Both the position numbers and the translations under genes were made by a program. Positions 1 through 5,817 of a DNA stretch of 11,837 nt are shown here, piece after piece (the stretch's first letter is position 1; the number at the start of each line of letters is the position of its first letter). The stretch spans positions 1 through 11,837 of the forward strand of contig JAZSFJ010000007.1 in NCBI GenBank assembly GCA_045532145.1, in the 5' to 3' direction. The stretch comes from SIG459 sp045532145. Lineage in GTDB: Bacteria; Bacillota; Clostridia; Oscillospirales; Oscillospiraceae. The notes beneath the pieces are model-generated. The model was not told where the DNA came from. It saw nothing but the letters and a program-made list of their open reading frames with translations, and did no database searches.

Positions 1-677
1 GTCTTGCGCTTGGGGGGCTTGGGCTGGCGCTCGGGGGGAGTTTTTTCGAAGTTCTTGTCCACCTTGTAGTTTCTGGCGGCTTCCACCTCTTTGGGCTTCA
101 GACGGATAACGGGGGCCACGGCGGGGATGGCGGCCTGCTCAGGCAGGGCTTCAAGGGCGGCCCGGAGGGAGGCGGGGCTGCTGTAGCGCTCCGAGGCATC
201 GAAGCGGGTGGCGCAGAGCACCACTTCTCCAAGCTCCCGGCAGGCGGAGCGGGGATAGGACATCTCGCCGCCTCTCATGCGCTTCTGCAGTGCGGCGGCA
301 CGCTCCTCGGGAGTGCTGGCTCCGCCGTCCTCAAAGAAGGGCATGAGACCGCCATTGAGGGCGGTATAGAGCACAAGACCGATGGAGTAAACATCTCCGG
401 CGGGGCTGACCTCGCCCTTCCAAAACTGCTCGGGAGCTATGTACTCAAGGGCGTCGGGGCCCATTTCCTTGAGACCCTTGGTCTCGTGGGGGCCGATGAG
501 GGCCACATCGCCGTTGAAGCAGATGTTTCCGGGCCAGATACCGCCGTGGTGGGCGGAGCCGGAGTTTTCCTCCACCCGGTAGCACAAGGCTATGCCGAGG
601 CTTATGACCTCCCCGGGACTGAGGGAGGAAAGGCTCTGGGCAAGGGTCCTTTCGGGATCAAAATTGAATTTGCTCAT
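1..677 (-). CDS. N-lobe-less kinase-fold protein, probable pseudokinase (3' end outside window)
   Basis: The frame is open from an ATG at 677-675 to the left edge, giving 225 codons so far. An AGAAAGGA ribosome site precedes the ATG by about 9 nt, and nothing upstream could encode a kinase N-lobe, so the glycine loop and the VAIK lysine are absent. Residues 43-52 (HHGGIWPGNI) align with the catalytic loop HRDxxPxNI, with the catalytic Asp replaced by Gly46 and Asn51 kept. The DFG position reads GPH (62-64). The rest of a kinase C-lobe is well preserved: YIAPEQ (79-84, APE motif), SPAGDVYSIGLVLY (91-104, helix F), and RFDASERYSSPASLRAAL (158-175, subdomain XI). A basic, proline-rich tail follows from about residue 205 and is cut by the edge. 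I infer a catalytically dead, perhaps regulatory or scaffolding, kinase-like protein. The family assignment is fairly sure; the role and the C-terminal domains are unknown. Confidence 0.75.
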   Translation of the reverse strand, partial: MSKFNFDPERTLAQSLSSLSPGEVISLGIALCYRVEENSGSAHHGGIWPGNICFNGDVALIGPHETKGLKEMGPDALEYIAPEQFWKGEVSPAGDVYSIGLVLYTALNGGLMPFFEDGGASTPEERAAALQKRMRGGEMSYPRSACRELGEVVLCATRFDASERYSSPASLRAALEALPEQAAIPAVAPVIRLKPKEVEAARNYKVDKNFEKTPPERQPKPPKRK

Positions 678-697
678 CTATATTAGTCCTTTCTGTG

Positions 698-716
698 AAC
701 GGCTTTTCAGCCATTC
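698..716 (-). promoter_or_regulatory. Leader hairpin with GAAA tetraloop upstream of the pseudokinase RBS
   Basis: On the minus-strand transcript GAAUGGCU-GAAA-AGCCGUUC forms an 8-bp stem (one G-U pair) capped by a GNRA tetraloop. It lies between the predicted transcription start (about 735) and the RBS. It has no U-tract, so it is not a terminator. It may affect mRNA stability or translation; the function is inferred. Confidence 0.4.
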
Positions 717-741
717 GGGGCATTTGTCTGCATACACAGAT

Positions 742-771
742 ATTGTATCACAGGGGATTTGAACAAGTCAA
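742..771 (-). promoter_or_regulatory. Sigma-A promoter for the pseudokinase gene
   Basis: Read on the minus strand: TTGACT (771-766), an 18-nt spacer, then TACAAT (747-742) preceded by TG at the extended -10 position. The predicted start lies near 735, giving a leader of roughly 58 nt before the ATG at 677. Confidence 0.65.
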
Positions 772-793
772 CATAATATCCTTTGCGCTTGTA

Positions 794-822
794 TTTTTCC
801 CCCAACTGGATTAGAATATAAT
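794..822 (+). promoter_or_regulatory. Possible promoter for the oxidoreductase pair
   Basis: A perfect -10 hexamer TATAAT occurs at 817-822, about 68 nt before the chosen ATG at 890, in an AT-rich stretch. The -35 at 17-nt spacing (TTTTTC, 794-799) is poor, so this is either a weak or an activator-dependent promoter. It is divergent from the pseudokinase promoter, with about 45 bp between the two core elements. Confidence 0.4.
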
Positions 823-889
823 TTAATTCAAAATTGCAGCAAATTAGCAACATTTTCGTGGCCGGATGGCCGGAGAGGACAGAAAATTT

Positions 890-2098
890 ATGGCAGAAGT
901 GGTAATAATCGGCGGAGGAGCCTCCGGTATGGCGGCGGCCATAGCCGCGGCAGAGAGCGGGGAGCATCATGTCACCCTCATTGAGCGTCAGGCAAGGGTG
1001 GGCCGCAAGCTCCTGAGCACCGGCAACGGCAGGTGCAATCTCACCAATCTGGAGCTGAAAGGGGAGAACTACCACGGAGCCCAGCCGGAGTTTTCCAGCT
1101 TCGCCCTCTCACTCTGGAGTCCGGAGCGGGTGCTGGACTTTTTCGCGGAGCTTGGTCTCATGACCGTCACCGAATACGGCGGAAGGGTCTATCCTCTCTC
1201 CAATCAGGCCTCCAGCGTGCTGGATGTGCTGCGCTTTGGCCTTGAAAAGCCCAACATAAGCCTCATTGCCGGCACCACCGTGGAATCTGTCCGCAGAAAA
1301 GGCAAGGGCTTCTCCCTCGGCTGGGAGGGTGGCGGCATGGACTGCGATAAGCTCATCGTGGCCTGCGGCGGCTGCGCCGGAAGCAAGCTGGGAGGAGTCA
1401 TGGACGGCTATAATATTCTGAAAAGTCTGGGCCACAGCCGCACGGCTCTGCACCCCAGTCTCACCCAGATACGCACAAAGCCTGAGATACCCCGCAGCAT
1501 GAAGGGCGTGAAGGTGCAGGCGGGACTTGCTGCCATAAAGGGTAAAAATGTCCTCGCCAGGGGCAGCGGCGACCTGCTTTTCGCCGATAACGGCGTTTCC
1601 GGAACGGTAGTATTTGAGCTCAGCCGCTCTGTGGCCACAGCGGGTGAGGGCGTAAATCTGGAAATAGACTTTTTCGAGGCCATGGACAAGTCCGGGCTGA
1701 AAAAATATCTTTTCTCCCGCAAGGCAGCAAGACCTCTGGCCCCGGCAAAGGAGATATTCTCCGGAGCTCTCCACTCCCGTGTGGGGCTGGCCCTTTGCAA
1801 ATATGCGGAAATAAACCCCGAATCCCCATGCTCGGAGCTGAGCCCTGCCCGGATAGAGGCCCTTGCCTCCGCTGCCAAGGGCCTGAGACTGCCTGTCACC
1901 GGGGTCTCCGGCTTCGAGAGTGCCCAGGTCACCGCAGGCGGCGTCTCAACAGCGGAGTTTGACCCCGAGACTATGGAAAGCCGCATAGTGCCCTGCCTTT
2001 ACGCCTGCGGCGAGGTGCTGGACATAGACGGCGACTGCGGCGGCTACAATCTCCAGTGGGCATGGGCCAGCGGCCTTTTGGCGGGAGGCAGTGTATGA
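890..2098 (+). CDS. HI0933-like FAD-binding oxidoreductase (YhiN/BaiN family)
   Basis: This 402-residue flavoprotein belongs to the HI0933-like family, often annotated 'aminoacetone oxidase family FAD-binding enzyme' and including BaiN, a bile-acid-pathway reductase. Its true substrate is not established by sequence. Residues 4-15 form the Rossmann FAD loop (VVIIGGGASGMA). Residues 38-53 contain the family motif GRKLLSTGNGRCNLTN. The C-terminus has the second FAD-contacting motif, LYACGEVLDIDGDCGGYNLQ, followed by WAWASG. Length is typical for the family. I chose the ATG at 890 because GGAGAGG (872-878) precedes it; the in-frame ATG at 866 lies upstream of that site. The stop overlaps the next start as ATGA, so the two oxidoreductases are translationally coupled. 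It is probably cytoplasmic. The family is sure, the substrate unknown. Confidence 0.9.
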   Translation: MAEVVIIGGGASGMAAAIAAAESGEHHVTLIERQARVGRKLLSTGNGRCNLTNLELKGENYHGAQPEFSSFALSLWSPERVLDFFAELGLMTVTEYGGRVYPLSNQASSVLDVLRFGLEKPNISLIAGTTVESVRRKGKGFSLGWEGGGMDCDKLIVACGGCAGSKLGGVMDGYNILKSLGHSRTALHPSLTQIRTKPEIPRSMKGVKVQAGLAAIKGKNVLARGSGDLLFADNGVSGTVVFELSRSVATAGEGVNLEIDFFEAMDKSGLKKYLFSRKAARPLAPAKEIFSGALHSRVGLALCKYAEINPESPCSELSPARIEALASAAKGLRLPVTGVSGFESAQVTAGGVSTAEFDPETMESRIVPCLYACGEVLDIDGDCGGYNLQWAWASGLLAGGSV

Positions 2099-3693
2099 TA
2101 GAGCTTTCAAATCTGCGCCTCGGTCTTGAGGAGAGGGAAAAGCTGCTGAGAAAAAAGGCGGCAAAGGCTCTCAGACTGGATGCAGACAGCATTAAAGAAA
2201 TAAAGATACTTAAAAAGTCTCTGGACGCCCGGAAAAAGAGTGATGTCCATTGGCTTTATACCCTTGCGCTTACCGTGGAGGGGGACGAGGGAAAGCTACT
2301 GGCCCGGGCGAAGAATAAAAATGCCCGGCCCTATAAAAAGAACGAATATACCATTCCCAAGGCCCAAAGCTCCATCCGCCCGGTGGTGGTGGGCTTCGGC
2401 CCCGGAGGAATGTTTGCCGCTCTGGCTCTGGCGGAGGCGGGACTTCGGCCCATAGTCCTCGAGCGGGGCTGGGATGTGGACTCCCGTCACAAGGCCATAG
2501 AGCGCTTCTGGGAGACCGGGGAGCTGAGCGAGGCCTGCAATGTGCAGTTCGGCGAGGGCGGCGCGGGCACTTTCTCCGACGGCAAGCTTAACACCGGCAC
2601 CCATGACTCTCGCATAGCCTTCGTGCTCCACACTTTCCACCGCTTCGGAGCGGCGGAGTCTGTCACTTATGACGCAAAGCCCCATGTGGGCACCGATGTT
2701 CTTCGCCGGGTGGTGAAAAATCTCAGAGAGCATATCATCTCCCTTGGGGGCGAGGTGCGTTTTGCCAACCGCTTCACCGGCTTTGAGCTTGAAAACGGAA
2801 AAGTGGCCTCCGTTATGGCAGAGGGCCCGGAGGGTGAGTATTCCATTCCCTGCGAGAGGCTCATTCTTGCCATAGGCCACAGCGCCAGAGACAGCTTTGA
2901 ATATCTCCATGAAAAGGGTCTTGCCATGGAGCGCAAGAGCTTTTCCATGGGCGTGAGAATAGAGCATGCTCAGTCCCATGTGGGTCTCGCCCAGTACGGG
3001 GAGGCATGGGAGAAGCTTCCTGCTGCGGAGTATAAGCTCAATTGCCGATTCCCGGAGGGGGACAGCGCCTACACCTTCTGCATGTGCCCGGGAGGCTATG
3101 TGGTGGCCGCGGCCAGCGAAAAGGGCGGTGTGGTCACAAACGGTATGAGCTATTCGGGCCGGGCGGGAGAAAACGCCAATGCCGCCCTGCTGGTGAGCCT
3201 GAGCCCCGAGGACTTTCCCGGGGATGGTGTGCTCTCCGGTATGTACTGGCAGCGGGAAATAGAGCGCCGGGCCTATGAATACGGCGGCGGCAATTATCTG
3301 GCCCCCGCCCAGACTGTGGGGGATTTCCTCTCCCACCGTCCAAGCACAGACTGCGGCAGGGTGAAGCCCACTTACCGCCCCGGTGTGGTCTGGGGGGATA
3401 TACGGGAAGTTCTCCCCGAAAAAATATGCACTACCCTTGAAAAGGCCATCCCTGAGCTTGGGAAGAGGCTTAGCTTTTTCTCCCACAGCGAAGCCGTGCT
3501 GACCGCTCCGGAGACCCGTTCCAGCTCCCCTGTGCGCATACTCCGTGGGGAGAGCATGGAGTCTCTCACCGTCCGGGGGCTTTATCCCTGCGGCGAGGGC
3601 GCGGGCTATGCAGGCGGTATAACATCCGCCGCCGTGGACGGGCTGCGGGTGGCCGAGGCGGTAATAAATGCCTGCCCTGAAGCAAAACAATAG
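2095..3693 (+). CDS. NAD(P)/FAD-dependent dehydrogenase (COG2509 type)
   Basis: The product has 532 residues. The N-terminal ~85 residues form a small domain typical of this group, with the pattern KSLDARKK (41-48). A Rossmann loop VVVGFGPGGMFAAL follows at 97-110, and a flavin-site motif FGEGGAGTFSDGKL at 152-165. Near the C-terminus GLYPCGEGAGYAGG followed by ITSAAVDGL closes the FAD site. Members are widespread in Firmicutes but mostly uncharacterised, so only a flavin-dependent redox role is supported. The start at 2095 is set by GGGAGG (2083-2088) at 6-nt spacing and by the ATGA overlap with the upstream gene; an in-frame ATG at 2056 inside the upstream gene is less likely. No terminator is evident after the stop. 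Confidence 0.88.
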   Translation: MIELSNLRLGLEEREKLLRKKAAKALRLDADSIKEIKILKKSLDARKKSDVHWLYTLALTVEGDEGKLLARAKNKNARPYKKNEYTIPKAQSSIRPVVVGFGPGGMFAALALAEAGLRPIVLERGWDVDSRHKAIERFWETGELSEACNVQFGEGGAGTFSDGKLNTGTHDSRIAFVLHTFHRFGAAESVTYDAKPHVGTDVLRRVVKNLREHIISLGGEVRFANRFTGFELENGKVASVMAEGPEGEYSIPCERLILAIGHSARDSFEYLHEKGLAMERKSFSMGVRIEHAQSHVGLAQYGEAWEKLPAAEYKLNCRFPEGDSAYTFCMCPGGYVVAAASEKGGVVTNGMSYSGRAGENANAALLVSLSPEDFPGDGVLSGMYWQREIERRAYEYGGGNYLAPAQTVGDFLSHRPSTDCGRVKPTYRPGVVWGDIREVLPEKICTTLEKAIPELGKRLSFFSHSEAVLTAPETRSSSPVRILRGESMESLTVRGLYPCGEGAGYAGGITSAAVDGLRVAEAVINACPEAKQ

Positions 3694-3696
3694 AGC

Positions 3697-3733
3697 ACCA
3701 CATCTTGAATCTTGTATTTAAATGTGGTATCAT
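3697..3733 (+). promoter_or_regulatory. Promoter for the CuAO_N1/Big2 protein, with flanking inverted repeat
   Basis: TTGAAT (3705-3710), a 17-nt spacer and TATCAT (3728-3733) form a good sigma-A promoter, 58 nt before the ATG at 3791. A 7-bp inverted repeat, ACCACAT (3697-3703) and ATGTGGT (3722-3728), brackets the -35 and touches the -10. It could be a regulator site, but a repeat this short may also be chance. Confidence 0.6.
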
Positions 3734-3790
3734 GTTCCCAATATGTTGAGTTTACCCCGGGGAGCCGGGAGACGTATAAGGAGAGAAAAC

Positions 3791-5530
3791 ATGAAAAAAC
3801 GAATTCTTTCCCTGATACTGGTTATGGTGCTGAGCTTCGGCCTCTGCGTTCCTGCGCTGGCCGTCCGCGTAGAAACTGCAGCCGTTACCTATCGGGCTAT
3901 CAAAATAGTTATCAACGATAAGGAAATAGTTCCCTGTGACGAGGCGGGCAATACCGTTGAGCCCTTTATCATGAACTCCACGGGCACTACCTACCTGCCT
4001 CTGAGAGCCATTGCTCAGGCCTTTGGTCTCAATGTTGCATGGGACGGGGCCAGCAACACCGTCACCCTCACTTCCGGCGGCACTGTAAAGACCGGTGCGG
4101 GTCGTCCCGGCACCAGCAAGGGCAGCGGAAATGTTAATGTTACCTACAGGGATATTCAGGTGGTTCTTGACGGCGGCAAGCTGAACCTTGTGAACAGCGC
4201 CGGCAGCAAGATTGAGCCCTTTATCCTCAATGCTAATTCCAGCGTTTATCTTCCCCTGCGCGTGATTGGCGAGGCTCTGGGTCTCAGCGTCAGCTGGGAT
4301 GGCGCCACCAATACCGCATCTCTCAGCGGCACCGTTGGAGGCAAGGCTGTTAAGAGTGTCAGCCTCAGCGCCAGCGACGTCCGGGGAGAGGTGGGCGGCT
4401 ATTTCCGCCTTGAGGCCTATGTGCAGCCTGAAGACGCTGTAAACAAGAACGTCACCTGGTCCTCCACCGATACCGACGTGGCCGCCGTTAACTCCGATGG
4501 CATAGTTGTGCTGCGTGGAGCGGGCTCTGCGGAGATAGTTGCCACCAGCATAAACGGCAAGACCGCAAAGTGCCGCGTTAGCGTCAGGGGCAGCGGAAGC
4601 AGTGATCCCTATGATGAGTCCATCGGCTACAGCTATAGCGAGATAAAGGAGCTTGACGGCTATGCCGCAGCCGCGGCAGAGACCATTACCACCGGTCTTG
4701 AGGCCTGCGCCGAGGCTGAAAAGGGCGGACATATGGAGGCTTTGCATATCAACACTGCTGTGAGCCATGCCGTTCAGGCGGGCGCTCAGCTTGACAAGGC
4801 CCTGGCCTTCCTTAAAAACGGAGCCGAGCTGAAGCTCAGCGAAGGCAACTACCCCAACCTTGAAGCTCTGGCCAGCGCTGCGGACAGCAAGCTGGACTCT
4901 GCATCGAAGCTCAAAGCCGACAGCACCAATGCAGACGAGGTTCTGCAGCAGGTGAAGGCTATACTCAGCGACGCATCTGAGCTTATGGCTCAGTTCGGAA
5001 AAGCCACCGATGATCTTATAGAGAGCTTCGGATTTGTCCCCGAACCCGAACCCGAGACCAAGCCTGAGCCCGAACCCGAACCCGAGCCCAAGCCTGAGCC
5101 CGAACCTGAACCCGAGAACGACATGAAGGCTCTTGCGGAAGAGTACAGCTATCTGGCGGGCACGGATTTCAGAAGTGTCAGACGTGATTACCCCCACGCC
5201 ACAGCTCAGGGTGCCTATGTTCAGGTATTCGAAAACCTTGACGGAGATCTCTGCGTGCTCACCTATGTGAGATATAAGATCATTGATAACTACGAACAGA
5301 CCACTCTCCACAATATCACCGATAATCAGACCATAGTCGATCCCGACAAATATTATGACAAGCTGGCAGACCGGTATTACGGAGCAAATAAGATTCATTA
5401 CTGGGATTTGTCCAATGAGTGCCTCGAGTATGAAATCAGTGCCGGAAAAGCTCTTGTCTCCATAATGCAGAACGGCACCAACACCGGCTCCGGCTGCTAT
5501 GTGGACGCCAACACCCTAAATCTGGGATAA
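3791..5530 (+). CDS. Secreted multidomain protein: 2x CuAO_N1-like, Big2-like, helical, PE spacer, unknown C-terminus
   Basis: The product has 579 residues. Residues 1-24 are a signal peptide (KKR, hydrophobic core, PALA cleavage site). Two copper amine oxidase N-terminal-like domains follow at about 33-95 and 117-180. They are clearly duplicated: both carry IEPFI/VEPFI, YLPLR, then GLxVxWDGAxNT. This fold is common in Firmicute exported proteins and does not imply amine oxidase activity; no catalytic oxidase domain is present. Residues 187-266 resemble a bacterial Ig-like Big2 domain (VTWSSTDTDVAAVNSDGIV). Residues 280-412 are Ala- and Glu-rich and look helical. Residues 417-442 are a Pro-Glu spacer, and 443-579 form a Tyr- and Asp-rich domain I do not recognise. 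No LPXTG or SLH anchor is visible. The start is set by AAGGAG (3778-3783) and the signal peptide. A cell-envelope or extracellular role is inferred. Confidence 0.85.
   Translation: MKKRILSLILVMVLSFGLCVPALAVRVETAAVTYRAIKIVINDKEIVPCDEAGNTVEPFIMNSTGTTYLPLRAIAQAFGLNVAWDGASNTVTLTSGGTVKTGAGRPGTSKGSGNVNVTYRDIQVVLDGGKLNLVNSAGSKIEPFILNANSSVYLPLRVIGEALGLSVSWDGATNTASLSGTVGGKAVKSVSLSASDVRGEVGGYFRLEAYVQPEDAVNKNVTWSSTDTDVAAVNSDGIVVLRGAGSAEIVATSINGKTAKCRVSVRGSGSSDPYDESIGYSYSEIKELDGYAAAAAETITTGLEACAEAEKGGHMEALHINTAVSHAVQAGAQLDKALAFLKNGAELKLSEGNYPNLEALASAADSKLDSASKLKADSTNADEVLQQVKAILSDASELMAQFGKATDDLIESFGFVPEPEPETKPEPEPEPEPKPEPEPEPENDMKALAEEYSYLAGTDFRSVRRDYPHATAQGAYVQVFENLDGDLCVLTYVRYKIIDNYEQTTLHNITDNQTIVDPDKYYDKLADRYYGANKIHYWDLSNECLEYEISAGKALVSIMQNGTNTGSGCYVDANTLNLG
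5039..5116 (+). repeat. Pro-Glu(-Lys) codon repeat encoding a spacer
   Basis: A run of CCC/CCT-GAA/GAG codon pairs with two AAG codons encodes residues 417-442, all Pro, Glu or Lys except one Thr. It is a low-complexity extended linker between the helical region and the C-terminal domain. Such tracts are prone to slippage, so length may vary between strains. Confidence 0.85.
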
Positions 5531-5562
5531 GACAAATAAATAAATTCAAAAAACTGAAATTC

Positions 5563-5595
5563 AAAAAAACTGCCCGGTTTACCGGGCAGTTTTTT
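5563..5595 (+). terminator. Rho-independent terminator after the CuAO_N1/Big2 gene
   Basis: A perfect stem CTGCCCGG / CCGGGCAG with a TTTA loop is followed by six T (5590-5595) and preceded by seven A (5563-5569), so it could also work in reverse. It starts 32 nt after the stop codon. Just upstream is a tandem pair of near-identical 15-16 nt units (AAATTCAAAAAACTG, 5542-5572). Confidence 0.92.
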
Positions 5596-5717
5596 GTATT
5601 ATTGAAACAGGGCTGAAGCCTGAGGAACTGATTTCTGCAGGAGCGGACGAAGGTAGCCTCCCGCTGCAGAGTGATAGCCTCTCCTGCCAGGGTGTGCAAA
5701 TAAGCGCATTTGCTCTC
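5596..5717. other. Intergenic segment with strong inverted repeats, no gene seen
   Basis: This lies between a terminator and the next promoter. TCTGCAG+CGG (5634-5640, 5644-5646) can pair with CCGCTGCAGA (5661-5670), leaving a GAG bulge. Alternatively GCAGGAG (5637-5643) can pair with CTCCTGC (5681-5687), so two mutually exclusive folds exist. A second stem GCAAAT / ATTTGC lies at 5696-5713. Related units AGCCTCCCGCTGCAG and AGCCTCTCCTGCCAG repeat within it. I could not match it to a known RNA family. Confidence 0.4.
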
Positions 5718-5724
5718 ACGAGGC

Positions 5725-5753
5725 TTGAATGTATTCACCAATCAGGGTATAAT
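5725..5753 (+). promoter_or_regulatory. Strong sigma-A promoter for the SLH/YD-repeat gene
   Basis: TTGAAT (5725-5730), 17-nt spacer, TATAAT (5748-5753). The predicted start lies near 5760, giving a leader of about 58 nt. The -35 sequence and spacing match the promoter of the preceding secreted-protein gene. Confidence 0.8.
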
Positions 5754-5817
5754 TCAGACAGAGGATGACTGTACTTGCCACACCAAAACCGATTTTATCA
5801 AAGAAAGGAAGACGAAC

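Noticed and set aside
2296..3690. 464-codon minus-strand open frame opposite the COG2509 dehydrogenase
   Set aside because: It is antisense to a clearly conserved flavoprotein and has no family motifs of its own.
3752..5398. 548-codon open frame on the minus strand opposite the CuAO_N1/Big2 gene
   Set aside because: It is antisense to a gene with a signal peptide, RBS, promoter and terminator. Its product has no recognisable domain and its openness follows from the codon bias of the real gene.
5596..5717. c-di-GMP or other known riboswitch ahead of the SLH gene
   Set aside because: The conserved bases of the c-di-GMP-I class (such as GCAAA and GCC motifs in the right order) are missing, and the segment lies upstream of the mapped promoter elements.
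5436..5741. 101-codon minus-strand frame across the terminator
   Set aside because: It spans a strong terminator and the end of a real gene, lacks an RBS and has no recognisable domain.
5710..5817. Upstream extension of the SLH/YD gene
   Set aside because: It covers the promoter, and the ATG at 5818 has an RBS and begins a typical signal peptide.
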